DNA from: Bacteroidota bacterium
GTDB taxonomy: Bacteria > Bacteroidota > Ignavibacteria > UBA10030
Length of the DNA: 42,549 nt
Assembly (NCBI GenBank): GCA_015661185.1
Contig: JACVXU010000027.1
Span: 1-42,549 of the forward strand
Direction: 5' to 3'
Of the stretch, positions 29,441-39,177 are shown one piece after another. Made by a program: the position numbers and the translations under genes. The notes below the pieces were generated by a model that was not told where the DNA came from, searched no databases, and was given only the letters and a program-made list of their open reading frames with translations. Within the stretch, counting starts at the first letter, position 1. Each line of letters starts with the position of its first letter.

Positions 29441-30823
29441 CTACAGTCCTTCCTGCGCCATGACGTACGTCAAAATTGCCATTGCCGCGGCCCCAAGTGC
29501 CAACTCCCGCTCGTTCACCGCAGTGAGATTGTCATTCTCTGAGTGGTGAGAATCAAAGTACCGGTGCGTATCGACAATGAGCGACATGAGCGGAATGCCC
29601 TTCGGTCCCATCGGGCTGATGTCCGCCCCTCCGCCGCCGTACCGTATAAGGTCGGCTCCGAATGAAGCAAAGAGCGGTGCCCACGGGGCGATCTTCCTGA
29701 ATGCCGCGGAATCGGCAATGCCAAACCCGCGGGGCATGAATCCACCTTCATCAGACTCGATGGCTGCGATGTGCTTCTCGCCCGGACGGTCCTTTGCCGC
29801 GTACCCAATCCCGCCGCGCAAACCGTTCTCTTCATTCATAAACATGACGGCCCGAATGGTCCGCTTGGGCTTCAGACCGAGCTTCTTGAGTATTCGCAGC
29901 ACCTCAATCGATTGGACGCAGCCCGCACCGTCGTCGTGTGCGCCCTGACCAATATCCCAGCTGTCGAGATGCCCGCCGATGACTATCACCTCTTTGGGCT
30001 TTTCCGTCCCGGTCAATTCGCCGACCACATTGAATGATTCCACATCAGGCTGTGTCTGCGCTGAGAGCTTGAAGTGAATCTTCAATTGCTCTCCCTGCGC
30101 GAGCAGCTTGCTGATCCTTTCAGCCTGAAGGGTGCTGATGGCAATGCCCGGCACCTTCTTGACGGTATCGACATATCCCATACCGCCTGTGTGCGGAAAG
30201 TCGTCAATCCTCGTTGTCATCGATCTCACGAGGGCTGCCACGCCGCCCGCTCGGGCAGCCATGATCGCACCGCCGCCGCGTTGATCGACTGCGCCTCCAT
30301 AAGCCGCGAATGTGGATATCTGCTTCCGATCCATCGGCCTGTTGAAGAACACGATTTTTCCCTTCGCCTTTTCTCCAAGGCGGTTGAGTTCATCAAAGGA
30401 TTTCACCTCGACGATCTCCGCGGTGATTCCTTCGGGGGGAGTGCCAACGCTGCCGCCGAGCGTCGTGATCTTCAGACTTTCACGCCTTCCCGATGAATAC
30501 ATGAGGTATGCTTCTTCCACAGTCCCACGCACCCACCGCGGGACCATCACAGGCTCGAGGTGAACGTTGTCAAACCCGTATTCTTCCATCTTCTTCTTTG
30601 CCCACTCAACTGCCTGTGCCGCCTGAGGTGAACCGCTGATACGATGGCCAATGGTTGTGCAAAGAGAGTGCAGATTATCAAAGGATGTGTTCGAGCTAAG
30701 TGCCTCTCTGACAATTTTGTTCGTGACCGAATCGTAGCGTTGTACAACAACCGGCTGTGCGGCGAGTGACGAAGTGAAGAGAATCAGGTACAGAGGGAAG
30801 TGGAAATATCTCAGTCTTTGCAT
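29441..30823 (-). CDS. M28-family aminopeptidase/carboxypeptidase Q-like
   Basis: Signal peptide; VIVIGGHLDSWDIGQGAHDDGAGCVQSIEVLRILKKLGLKPKRTIRAVMFMNEENGLRGG; ESDEGGFMPRGFG; DTHRYFDSHHSENDNL. Confidence 0.92.
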   Translation of the reverse strand: MQRLRYFHFPLYLILFTSSLAAQPVVVQRYDSVTNKIVREALSSNTSFDNLHSLCTTIGHRISGSPQAAQAVEWAKKKMEEYGFDNVHLEPVMVPRWVRGTVEEAYLMYSSGRRESLKITTLGGSVGTPPEGITAEIVEVKSFDELNRLGEKAKGKIVFFNRPMDRKQISTFAAYGGAVDQRGGGAIMAARAGGVAALVRSMTTRIDDFPHTGGMGYVDTVKKVPGIAISTLQAERISKLLAQGEQLKIHFKLSAQTQPDVESFNVVGELTGTEKPKEVIVIGGHLDSWDIGQGAHDDGAGCVQSIEVLRILKKLGLKPKRTIRAVMFMNEENGLRGGIGYAAKDRPGEKHIAAIESDEGGFMPRGFGIADSAAFRKIAPWAPLFASFGADLIRYGGGGADISPMGPKGIPLMSLIVDTHRYFDSHHSENDNLTAVNERELALGAAAMAILTYVMAQEGL

Positions 30824-30872
30824 GGGTATTGTTTCTCCGGCCGTGGAAAGTGAAGGAGCGTTGTCATCTAGA

Positions 30873-30942
30873 AAATCCTAAATCCTAATATCGAAATGCG
30901 AGACAAATCTGAAATGTTAAATTTGAAATACAAACAAATTCG
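30873..30942. repeat. 7-nt-period AAATNNN degenerate repeat
   Basis: AAATCCT|AAATCCT|AATATCG|AAATGCG|agac|AAATCTG|AAATGTT|AAATTTG|AAATACA|aac|AAATTCG. Confidence 0.75.
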
Positions 30943-30978
30943 TACTGTATTAGCTAAGGAGGTTTTGAGCTTCGGATT

Positions 30979-31125
30979 TCACACCCTGCCCGCCAACGCG
31001 AAAGAAAGAGACTTCCTCACCAAAACAGTCACCTGGGTGTATGCATCGTCGCCAAGCAGGAGCTGCAGAAGGTGTCCGCCAACGAGGCCGTTGGCACCGA
31101 CAAGAAGAGCTGATCGTGGTTGCAC
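30979..31125 (-). pseudogene. N-terminal remnant of a Rossmann-fold NAD(P)-binding protein
   Basis: GTG 31125 to TGA 30979 reads VQPRSALLVGANGLVGGHLLQLLLGDDAYTQVTVLVRKSLSFALAGRV*: GxxGxxG nucleotide-binding turn, then loss of the rest of the fold. Confidence 0.65.
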
Positions 31126-31298
31126 TGTCAATGTTGGAAAGTGGGGGAATTCGCCATCTCTGATGAATACTACCGAATTTTGTGCTGTCGGTCAATCAAG
31201 ACCATAAACAAACTTGCGGGAGAGCAGGCGATATTGTACATTTTCTCCGGGCATCGACCTGACCGCAGAATCACGATGCGTCCGATGAGGCATACCGC

Positions 31299-31691
31299 AT
31301 GATGAAAAAACTGACGCTTCACCTGCTTGGCGAGACATTCACGATCAACAAGCTCCCCCAGTTCGCGGAAATCCCTTCGATTTTAAGCCAGGGTGATATG
31401 TGTTTCATGTTGCGGACAGATGAAGAACTCTGCATCGTCTGCCCGGACTACATGGCGCCGAACAACGTTCAACAGGAACTTGGATGGCGGTGTCTGAAGG
31501 TGGATGGAGAGATGAAACTGCAGGAGGTTGGCGTCCTCGCCTCAATGACCCAGCCGCTCGCAGAGGCGAACATTCCGCTGTTCGCGATCAGCACATTCAA
31601 CACGGACTATGTGTTTGTTATGGAAGAGCACCTCGTGAACGCCGTGCAGGCACTGCAGAAGGCCGGTCATGAATTCGTCCATAAAGAGTAA
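31299..31691 (+). CDS. ACT-domain protein
   Basis: LTLHLLGETFTINKLPQFAEIPSILSQGDMCFMLRTDEELCIVCP...GVLASMTQPLAEANIPLFAISTFNTDYVFVMEEHLVNAVQALQKAGHEF. Confidence 0.9.
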   Translation: MMKKLTLHLLGETFTINKLPQFAEIPSILSQGDMCFMLRTDEELCIVCPDYMAPNNVQQELGWRCLKVDGEMKLQEVGVLASMTQPLAEANIPLFAISTFNTDYVFVMEEHLVNAVQALQKAGHEFVHKE

Positions 31692-31703
31692 TAGGATGTT
31701 GAG

Positions 31704-31804
31704 CCACCCAAGACACGAAAATCACAAGAAAGATTTCTTGGATTGTGATGGTAGGAACAGCTTCGTCATCATCTTCGAGTTCTTTGCGTCTTTGTGGTTT
31801 TCGC
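31704..31804. repeat. Imperfect inverted 9-nt-period repeats (CACAAAGA type)
   Basis: CCACCCAAG|ACACGAAAA|TCACAAGAA at 31704-31730; reverse-oriented ttcgagttctttgcgtctttgtggttttcgc at 31774-31804. Confidence 0.6.
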
Positions 31805-31826
31805 TTTCAACAACTGGATAAAGCTC

Positions 31827-32471
31827 TCACCCAGCCGCAGCGACTTCACCGCTTCCTGTACGGCCGGGTTTTGTCATTCTCTTTTTCAATGCCGCTGTCA
31901 CGTCTGAAAGACTTAATCCCTGATCTTGGAGCAACACGAGAAGATGGTACAACAGGTCCGCCGACTCCTCTTTGAGTGAGTCTTGATCGTGTTGCAGTGC
32001 CGCAATTACAATTTCCACCGCTTCCTCGCCAACCTTCTGTGCTATTCGGGGAGTGCCCAGCCCGAAGAGTTTTGACGTGTACGATTCCGCCGGCATCTGC
32101 TGCCGCCGCTCCCGAATGATCGTCTCCAGTCCCTCAAGCACCGATTCTGCATCTAATGTCTTCGCCTCGGCGAAGCAGGTATAGGATCCGGTATGACACA
32201 CGGGGCCGGTCGGGATTGCGCGGACCAGCAGAGCGTCTCCGTCGCAATCGGTCTGCATGGAAGAAACTTCAAGTGTGTTGCCCGACGTCTCTCCTTTCTG
32301 CCAGAGTCGTCCTTTGGTCCTGCTCCAAAACGTGACCCTTCGATCCTGAATGGTTTTCTCCACGGCCTCGCGATTCATAAACCCGACCATCAACACCTGG
32401 TTCGTTGTCGTGTCCTGAATGATTGCGGGAATCAAGCCGTTCAGCTTGGTAAAGTTGAGTTTGTCGATCAT
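31827..32471 (-). CDS. hisIE: Bifunctional phosphoribosyl-AMP cyclohydrolase/phosphoribosyl-ATP diphosphatase
   Basis: [23 protein letters not shown]...[19 protein letters not shown]...DCDGDALLV plus C-terminal [34 protein letters not shown]. Confidence 0.97.
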   Translation of the reverse strand: MIDKLNFTKLNGLIPAIIQDTTTNQVLMVGFMNREAVEKTIQDRRVTFWSRTKGRLWQKGETSGNTLEVSSMQTDCDGDALLVRAIPTGPVCHTGSYTCFAEAKTLDAESVLEGLETIIRERRQQMPAESYTSKLFGLGTPRIAQKVGEEAVEIVIAALQHDQDSLKEESADLLYHLLVLLQDQGLSLSDVTAALKKRMTKPGRTGSGEVAAAG

Positions 32472-33223
32472 ATCCGGACCGGTATGTTATTCTTCTGGAG
32501 ATACTCCTTGATTTCCGACAGCGAGATCTGTTGATAGTGGAAAATACTCGCGGCAAGGACTGCATCTGCTTTGCCAAGCGTGATCGCATCCCTGACATGT
32601 TCTTTGGTTCCGGCACCGCCGGAGGCAATCAGAGGTACACGCGTGCATTCTGAAATGGTTCGCAGCAGTTCGAGATCGTATCCTTCTTTCGTACCGTCAG
32701 TATCCATCGACGTCACCAGAAGCTCCCCCGCACCAAGTCGAACCGTCTCCCGGGCCCACGCAATCGCGTCAAGCGACGTCTCTTCTAATCCCCCCTTTAT
32801 CCAAACCCCCCAGCCGTTCGAGCTCCGTTTCGCATCGATGGCAGCTACGATGGATTGTGAGCCAACGGCCGTCGATGCTTCCAGGAGGAAATCCGGTCGC
32901 AGGACAATCGCAGTGTTCAGAGAAACCTTGTCGGCTCCTGCGTCAAGAGCATGCATGACGTCGTCCACCGTGCTGATACCCCCTCCAACCGTAAAGGGAA
33001 TTTGAATAGCTCTGGCGATGCGCTCGACGAGCGATAGAAATGTTTTGCGGGCCTCCTGCGAGGCGCTGATATCGAGGAACACCAATTCGTCTGCCCCCTC
33101 GTCCGAGTATCGCGCCGCGAGCTCAACAGGATCGCCTGCATCGCGGAGATCGACAAACTTTGTCCCTTTTACGGTTCGTCCGTCCTTGACGTCGAGACAT
33201 GGAATGATGCGCTTTGTCAGCAT
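32468..33223 (-). CDS. hisF: Imidazole glycerol phosphate synthase cyclase subunit
   Basis: [39 protein letters not shown]...[20 protein letters not shown]. Confidence 0.98.
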   Translation of the reverse strand: MLTKRIIPCLDVKDGRTVKGTKFVDLRDAGDPVELAARYSDEGADELVFLDISASQEARKTFLSLVERIARAIQIPFTVGGGISTVDDVMHALDAGADKVSLNTAIVLRPDFLLEASTAVGSQSIVAAIDAKRSSNGWGVWIKGGLEETSLDAIAWARETVRLGAGELLVTSMDTDGTKEGYDLELLRTISECTRVPLIASGGAGTKEHVRDAITLGKADAVLAASIFHYQQISLSEIKEYLQKNNIPVRI

Positions 33224-33230
33224 ACGTCGT

Positions 33231-33953
33231 TCAGGCCCCCGATAGATTGGCCAGGTCGGATGGTCTCAGGCGTCCCTCGTACAGGGCCTTGCCGACGACG
33301 GCACCCGAGCATCCGGCAACCTCAAGGTCCTGGATGTCGGACAGTTGCGAAATGCCGCCGGATGCAATGATGTGCAGGGAGGGGAATTCCTTCTTTAGCG
33401 TGGTGTACAGCTCCGGATTGGGGCCAGCCAGCATCCCATCACGATCGATATCGGTGCAGAGAAAATGAGTCGCACCGAAGCGGGCCATTGAATCGATGAA
33501 GGTAGAAGGGGTCAGGTTTGCCCGCTGAAGCCATCCTGAATGTGCCACGGCTCCTTTTCGTACATCGACGGCGATGACAAATCGTTCACTCCGAAACTCG
33601 CTCAGCCAGTCTTGCACAACGTGCGGCGATTTGACGGCGACGCTGCCGACAACCACCCGGGTTGCACCGGCGATGAATAGATATGAGATATCCTCGCGGG
33701 TCCTGATGCCGCCTCCGACATGGGCGTTAATTCCCGGAATGCGAAGGATCGCTTCTATTGACTGCCGGTTCACAATCCGCCCTTCTTTGGCCCCTTCAAG
33801 ATCGACGATATGAAGGAATGACAATCCCTCGTCGAGGAACGATCGGGCAACATCGACAGGCGATTCGGAATACACCTTCTGCTCGGCAAAATCGCCTTGC
33901 CTCAGACGGATGCACTTTCCTTGAAAGATATCTATAGCCGGATAGATCAGCAT
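33231..33953 (-). CDS. hisA: ProFAR isomerase
   Basis: [32 protein letters not shown]...[16 protein letters not shown]...[12 protein letters not shown]. Confidence 0.97.
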   Translation of the reverse strand: MLIYPAIDIFQGKCIRLRQGDFAEQKVYSESPVDVARSFLDEGLSFLHIVDLEGAKEGRIVNRQSIEAILRIPGINAHVGGGIRTREDISYLFIAGATRVVVGSVAVKSPHVVQDWLSEFRSERFVIAVDVRKGAVAHSGWLQRANLTPSTFIDSMARFGATHFLCTDIDRDGMLAGPNPELYTTLKKEFPSLHIIASGGISQLSDIQDLEVAGCSGAVVGKALYEGRLRPSDLANLSGA

Positions 33954-34534
33954 AATTCCACGAAATTCCTTAAAAGGTGAAGTCCGGCGTTCCCCGATTT
34001 TTCCGCGTGAAATTGCACGCCGTAGAAGTTCTCATGCTGGACGGCCGATGAGAATTGCTGCCCGTATTCCGTCGCTCCGATTGTGTCAGGAACGAGCGGC
34101 GCACCGAACGAGTGAACGAAGTAAAAAAACTCGCCATCCCGAATTCCCTCGAACAGAGCGCTCTGTGCCTTGAGGTTCACGCGGTTCCAGCCCATGTGTG
34201 GTACTTTCAGCTTCGTATCGTCGAATCGCGCCACGCGTCCCGGAACAATTCCCAGGCATGCCGTATCCCGCTCATCCGAATGTTCAAAGAGTATCTGCAT
34301 GCCAATGCAGATGCCGAGAAATGGGACGCGAACCGTCGTGAGCCATTGAAGCAATCCAACGCGGTCCAGTGATTCGATGGCACTGCGTGCCTCGCCAACG
34401 CCGGGCAGAATCAATTTGTCCGCCCGCTGAAGTTCGTTGACATCCTGCGAAACGAAGAACGGCTTTCCGAGTCGTTCCAGGGCATTGCCCAGTGATCGGA
34501 TATTACCGGCTCCATAATCAATAATGCCGATCAC
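33947..34534 (-). CDS. hisH: Imidazole glycerol phosphate synthase glutamine amidotransferase subunit
   Basis: MIGIIDYGAGNIRSLGNALERLG...LILPGVGEARSAI...PFLGICIGMQILFEHSDE...VQFHAEKSGNAGLHLLRNF. Confidence 0.97.
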   Translation of the reverse strand: MIGIIDYGAGNIRSLGNALERLGKPFFVSQDVNELQRADKLILPGVGEARSAIESLDRVGLLQWLTTVRVPFLGICIGMQILFEHSDERDTACLGIVPGRVARFDDTKLKVPHMGWNRVNLKAQSALFEGIRDGEFFYFVHSFGAPLVPDTIGATEYGQQFSSAVQHENFYGVQFHAEKSGNAGLHLLRNFVELC

Positions 34535-35622
34535 AGCGTCCCTTTCGTCGATGGAAGCGTTGCGGGTGATCGCTGGTCGATGGCAACAGCTTGTTTCAGC
34601 GCCCGTGCGACAGACTTGAATATCGCTTCGATCTTGTGGTGATCGTTTCGGCCCTGTACCGTGATGTGCAGATTGGCGCGAAGTCCGTCTGCAAGTGCCC
34701 GGAAAAAGTCCTCCACGAGTTCCGTCGGAAACTCTCCAACCTTCTCACGCTCGAACGTACCGTTGAAAACAAAGTACGGCCGGTCGCTGAGGTCAAGAGC
34801 AACCTGTGCTGACGACTCGTCCATCGGGAGAAGAAAACCGTATCGTTCAATCCCGCGTTTGTCGCCAAGTGCCCGTCGAACCGTCTCTCCGATTGCCAAT
34901 CCCGTATCCTCCACCGAATGGTGCTCATCGACGTGCACATCTCCCCTGGTGTTCACCGCAATGTCAATCAATGAATGCTTGGACAATTGAGCGAGCATAT
35001 GATCGAAGAAACCGATGCCCGTATTGATTGTGTACGTGCCCGTCCCGTCGAGCCTGACGTCGACCGAGATCAATGTCTCAGCTGTGCTTCGCTCCCCGTG
35101 AGCCGAACGGCCACTCCGAACGATGAAACGGCACGCTTCCAGGAAACTTGTCGTCACGAAATCAGCATCACTCTGATGGTCTGAAGCGAGCCGGACCGTC
35201 TTGCAGCCGATGTTTTTTCCGAACTGAACATCGGTTTCCCGATCTCCAATCATGAATGTGCGGCTGAGATCGGGCTGATGGTCTTTCAGGTATTCATTGA
35301 CGAGCCCGGTTCCGGGCTTGCGGCAGTCGCACCGATCTGCCGGAGTGTGGGGACAAATGAAGATGCGCGAGAACTCAATGCCTTCCCCAAGCAAAATCCT
35401 CAGGAGCTTCTTCTGTGGCTGTTCGAATGATGAGAGAGGATGGCGGTCGGTTCCGAGCGAATCCTGGTTTGTGACCATCACCAGCTCGAACCCGCGGTCG
35501 CGGAGGAGGCGCAATCCTTCGATGATGCCGGGAATCAGCTCGAGCTTTTCCAGTGAATCGATCTGTTCATCAGGCGGTTCGACGACAATCGTTCCGTCGC
35601 GGTCGAGAAAAACCACATTCAT
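34531..35622 (-). CDS. hisB: Bifunctional histidinol-phosphatase/imidazoleglycerol-phosphate dehydratase
   Basis: N-terminal HAD FLDRDGTIVVEPPDEQIDSLEKLELIPG; C-terminal IGPD GIGFFDHMLAQLSKHSLID...VDEHHSVEDTGLAIGE...HKIEAIFKSVARALKQA. Confidence 0.97.
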   Translation of the reverse strand: MNVVFLDRDGTIVVEPPDEQIDSLEKLELIPGIIEGLRLLRDRGFELVMVTNQDSLGTDRHPLSSFEQPQKKLLRILLGEGIEFSRIFICPHTPADRCDCRKPGTGLVNEYLKDHQPDLSRTFMIGDRETDVQFGKNIGCKTVRLASDHQSDADFVTTSFLEACRFIVRSGRSAHGERSTAETLISVDVRLDGTGTYTINTGIGFFDHMLAQLSKHSLIDIAVNTRGDVHVDEHHSVEDTGLAIGETVRRALGDKRGIERYGFLLPMDESSAQVALDLSDRPYFVFNGTFEREKVGEFPTELVEDFFRALADGLRANLHITVQGRNDHHKIEAIFKSVARALKQAVAIDQRSPATLPSTKGTL

Positions 35623-36668
35623 TTGTCAAACTCCTTTAGTGCCGTGAGCAGAGTGTCGTTTTGGCCGGGTGTCCCCACTGAGATGCGGATGCAGTTGGCC
35701 AGCTTTGGCTCGGAGCTCCGGTCGCGCACGATAACGCCGCGTTGAGCCAATCGCTGATGCAGCGCGCGTGCGTCGGTGACATGAACAAGTAGGAAATTCG
35801 CGTCAGATGGGAAGACTCTCTGCACACATGCGACCCGTTCAAGCTCCCTGAAAAGACGCTTTCGCTCGGCAATGGTCGAAGCGACGCTTTGTTGCACATG
35901 ATCTGCCCGTTCCAACGCCTTGAGCGCTTCCATGCTCGTCAGAGCGTTGATGTTATAAGGGGCTTTGGCTTTCATCAGGTAGGAAACGATCAGCGGATGA
36001 GCGAGAGCATACCCGAGCCGGATCGCAGCCAGTCCCCAGGCTTTGGACAACGTTCGCAGAACGACGAGATTGGGAAACTGACTGAGAGCGCCAATCAGCG
36101 ACTCGGTCTGGGCGAAATCGACGTACGCTTCATCGACGACAACAATCGCCTGCGTTACCGCGCACAGATCGAGGATATCCTGGCGTCGTAGCAGGTTACC
36201 CGTCGGATTGTTGGGGGAGCAGCAGAAAATCAACTTTGTGTTTGCATCGGACGTTCGCTGTACATCGTCAGGATCAATCTGAAATTCATCAGTCAGGAGG
36301 GAGGAGTTCACGGTGATATCGTTCACATCAGCCGCCACCCGGTACACGCCGTACGTCGGTTCCAGTATCACAACGGAGTCCAACCGGGGCTCGCAAAAGA
36401 TACGAATGAGCAGGTCGATGACTTCGTCCGATCCGACGCCGACAAAGATGTTCTCGGGCTGAACATTGTGGAGCTGCGCTATCCTGGACCGAAGCTGTTT
36501 TTGCGACGGGTCAGGATAGCGATTCAATTCCAGTCCGTCGAACATGACGGCGCTTCCGAAGGCGTTCTCATTTGCATCGAGGAGGATTCCAGAGGTGTAA
36601 TCCTGTCGAGCACTTCGGTACGGCTTCAGTCTGCGAATATTAGGGCGTATAAGGGCTTCGATGTCCAT
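35619..36668 (-). CDS. hisC: Histidinol-phosphate aminotransferase
   Basis: ILLDANENAFGSAV...LNRYPDPSQKQLRSRIAQL...FCCSPNNPTGNLL...VVDEAYVDFA...RTLSKAWGLAAIRLGYALA. Confidence 0.97.
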   Translation of the reverse strand: MDIEALIRPNIRRLKPYRSARQDYTSGILLDANENAFGSAVMFDGLELNRYPDPSQKQLRSRIAQLHNVQPENIFVGVGSDEVIDLLIRIFCEPRLDSVVILEPTYGVYRVAADVNDITVNSSLLTDEFQIDPDDVQRTSDANTKLIFCCSPNNPTGNLLRRQDILDLCAVTQAIVVVDEAYVDFAQTESLIGALSQFPNLVVLRTLSKAWGLAAIRLGYALAHPLIVSYLMKAKAPYNINALTSMEALKALERADHVQQSVASTIAERKRLFRELERVACVQRVFPSDANFLLVHVTDARALHQRLAQRGVIVRDRSSEPKLANCIRISVGTPGQNDTLLTALKEFDK

Positions 36669-36679
36669 GGTGAGCGTGT

Positions 36680-37969
36680 TCAGCTTTCAAATCGAATCGT
36701 TACTGCGCGGGCGTGCGCCTCAAGTCTTTCGACTCCGGCCAGTGTCGTCAATGCCGGTGCGAGCCTCTTCAATCCGTCGCGGGTAATGCTCTGGAACGTG
36801 ATCGATCTTTGGAAACTTTCCAGCGACACGCCACTGAACCAGCGCGCTGTCCCTCCCGTCGGCAGCGTATGGTTGGTCCCCGAAGCGTAATCGCCGGCCG
36901 TGACCGGGGCAAACGATCCAAGAAAGACCGAGCCGGCATTCTGAATCAGCGGGAGGATGCTTTCGGGCTGACGGATGTTGATCAGGAGATGCTCCGGCGC
37001 ATAGATGTTGGAAAACGCTGCTGCTTCCTGCATGGAGCCAACAATCATCGCGAAGCTGCTTTCGAGTGATTTTGATGCAATCGTATTGCGAGGCAGAGAC
37101 TGCAGTTGTTTGGAGAGCTGTTCCAGCGCCGCTGTTGCCAGAGACTCGCTCGTGGTAACAAGGACAACCTGAGATGTGGAGTCATGCTCTGCCTGCGAGA
37201 GAAGATCGGCCGCAACAATTCGTGGGTCAGCACTCTCGTCTGCTATGATGAGCAACTCGGAAGGTCCCGCGAGCAAGTCGATTGAAGCACCGTCAGGATC
37301 TGATGAAACAAAGCGTTTCGCTTCGGTGACGTATTGATTTCCGGGTCCAAAAATCTTATCGACCTTTGGAACCGACCCTGTTCCATATGCCATCGCGGCA
37401 ATTGCCTGAGCGCCTCCTACCTTGTACATCTCCCGGATTCCGATATGCGCAGCGGCTGCAAGGACGACGGGATCAGGAACTCCATTTGATTTCGGTGGTG
37501 AACAGAGGACGATACGCGGACAACCCGCAAGCAGGGCCGGAATGCCGAGCATGAGCACCGTTGACGGCAGCGGAGCGGATCCTGCCGGAACGTACAGTCC
37601 AACAATCTCGATCGCCCGTTGTTCGCGCCAGCAAAGGACGCCAGGCTCAGTTTCGATCCTGCCTTCCTTCTTCGACTGGGCAGAGTGAAACGTCCGGATG
37701 TTGCGGGAAGCGTGGTCGATCGCTGCAAGAACTTTGGCAGGAACAGCTGCACGAGCAGTTTCAATCTCTCCGGGACTCACATTCACATCAGATACTTTGG
37801 CTGAATCGAATCGCTTGCTGTATTCCCTAAGCGCAACATCTCCGCGTCGCTTTACATCAAGGCAGATGCATTCGACAGCGTTCTTCGCGGACCTGTCCTC
37901 GGTCCATGGACGCACGCACAAGGCGCGTTGTTGTTCAGGTGTCAGCTGTCTGGATTGATAGATCTTCAT
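36680..37969 (-). CDS. hisD: Histidinol dehydrogenase
   Basis: GLYVPAGSAPLPSTVLMLGIPALLAGC...VGGAQAIAAMAYGTGSVPKVDKIFGPGNQYVTEAKR...DLLAGPSELLIIADESADP. Confidence 0.98.
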   Translation of the reverse strand: MKIYQSRQLTPEQQRALCVRPWTEDRSAKNAVECICLDVKRRGDVALREYSKRFDSAKVSDVNVSPGEIETARAAVPAKVLAAIDHASRNIRTFHSAQSKKEGRIETEPGVLCWREQRAIEIVGLYVPAGSAPLPSTVLMLGIPALLAGCPRIVLCSPPKSNGVPDPVVLAAAAHIGIREMYKVGGAQAIAAMAYGTGSVPKVDKIFGPGNQYVTEAKRFVSSDPDGASIDLLAGPSELLIIADESADPRIVAADLLSQAEHDSTSQVVLVTTSESLATAALEQLSKQLQSLPRNTIASKSLESSFAMIVGSMQEAAAFSNIYAPEHLLINIRQPESILPLIQNAGSVFLGSFAPVTAGDYASGTNHTLPTGGTARWFSGVSLESFQRSITFQSITRDGLKRLAPALTTLAGVERLEAHARAVTIRFES

Positions 37970-38841
37970 GTGATGATTGTCTCAATTGGTACGACGATAA
38001 TGTCGCTTGCGCCCGCCTTCTTGAGCCTTTCCATCACATCCCAGAACACGTCCTCAGCGACGACGGAGTGCAACGCCACCATCCCTTCTTCGGCCAGGGG
38101 GACAACCGTGGGGCTTTTCAAGCTTGGGATTATGCGTTTAAGACGCGGGACCGCCGTCAAGGGAGCATTCATCATCATATAGCGCTTACCGCGGGCCTGC
38201 AAACTTCCGGAGATGCGAATCGCGAGCCGCTCGATAAGCAATTTCTTGGCAGATTTTTTCAGAGTCTGCCGATTAGCGATGAGCACGGCTTCAGACGAGA
38301 GCACGACGTGCAGAGGGCGCAGCCCGTTCACGCGCGAGGTGGTGCCTGTCGATACAATATCACAGATTGCGTCTGCAACATCGAGCGTCGGGGCAAGCTC
38401 GACGGATCCGCTCAACTCGATCACCTCTGCCTTCAGCCGGCGGGCCCGAAGGAATTGCTTCAGGGTTGATGGATATGTTGTGGCGATTCGCTTTCGGTTG
38501 AGCTGGCTCACGGACCTGATCGTTGACCGCTGCGGGACGCTGATGGTGAGGCGGCAGTGGCCGTAGCCGAGCTTTGTGACTATTTCGACCTGTGCCCGTT
38601 TCTCGCGAACGATATTTTCGCCCACAATGCCGAGATCTGCAACGGCGTCCTGAACGTACTCGGGGATGTCGTCGTCGCGCAGGGCAAGGACATCGAGGTC
38701 AAAATTCCGGCACGGAGAGTACAGGCTCTGTTTCTGAAATTCGAATTCCAATCCGCACGCACGGAGCAGGGAAATGGAATCCTCCGTGAGGCGTCCGCTT
38801 TTCTGTATTGCGATCTTGAGTCGACCGTTGTTGGCAATCAT
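37966..38841 (-). CDS. hisG: ATP phosphoribosyltransferase (long form)
   Basis: LKIAIQKSGRLTEDSISLLRACGLEF...DIPEYVQDAVADLGIVGENIV...DAICDIVSTGTTSRVNGL; C-terminal regulatory-like region. Confidence 0.97.
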   Translation of the reverse strand: MIANNGRLKIAIQKSGRLTEDSISLLRACGLEFEFQKQSLYSPCRNFDLDVLALRDDDIPEYVQDAVADLGIVGENIVREKRAQVEIVTKLGYGHCRLTISVPQRSTIRSVSQLNRKRIATTYPSTLKQFLRARRLKAEVIELSGSVELAPTLDVADAICDIVSTGTTSRVNGLRPLHVVLSSEAVLIANRQTLKKSAKKLLIERLAIRISGSLQARGKRYMMMNAPLTAVPRLKRIIPSLKSPTVVPLAEEGMVALHSVVAEDVFWDVMERLKKAGASDIIVVPIETIIT

Positions 38842-38842
38842 G

Positions 38843-38858
38843 CTTTACCTTGATAAAG
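38843..38858. promoter_or_regulatory. Candidate operator palindrome 2, one base upstream of hisG ATG
   Basis: CTTTAC-CTTG-ATAAAG; 13 of 16 positions match operator 1. Confidence 0.6.
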
Positions 38859-38876
38859 TGATCTGGGCAAAAAAAA

Positions 38877-39176
38877 TTACTGTGAGTCTTTCAGCACAAC
38901 GAGACGCCGGAGCATCATGATGTATCCGCCCTTTCCCTGCTTGAGCCACTTATGGACACGTGCGATGGTTCGTGAGCTCATGCCGGTTTCCTGTTCGATG
39001 GTGGTGTAGGGGGCTCCCTGCCAGAGCATGCGCGCGACCTTCCAGCGCTCGGCACATTCGCGGATCTCCGTCTCGGTCAAAAGATCGCGGAAAAACTTGC
39101 GGCATTCCTCCAGGTTTTCAAGCCGGGTGATGGCCGCATAGAGATCGTCGATATCTCGTTGCTTTAAGTGTTTCAT
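38877..39176 (-). CDS. TrpR-superfamily regulator, YerC/YecD type
   Basis: MKHLKQRDIDDLYAAITRLENLEECRKFFRDLLTETEIRECAERWKVARMLWQGAPYTTIEQETGMSSRTIARVHKWLKQGKGGYIMMLRRL. Confidence 0.92.
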   Translation of the reverse strand: MKHLKQRDIDDLYAAITRLENLEECRKFFRDLLTETEIRECAERWKVARMLWQGAPYTTIEQETGMSSRTIARVHKWLKQGKGGYIMMLRRLVVLKDSQ

Positions 39177-39177
39177 G

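Noticed and set aside
22199-31804. Possible CRISPR-like arrays at the periodic repeats
   Set aside because: Units are 7-9 nt, degenerate and contiguous with no spacers, and there are no cas genes.
21101-34534. Defence island or secondary-metabolite cluster in the peptidase/hydrolase-rich stretch
   Set aside because: Genes are ordinary secreted peptidases, hydrolases and primary metabolism; no nuclease/effector, phage or biosynthetic signature was seen.
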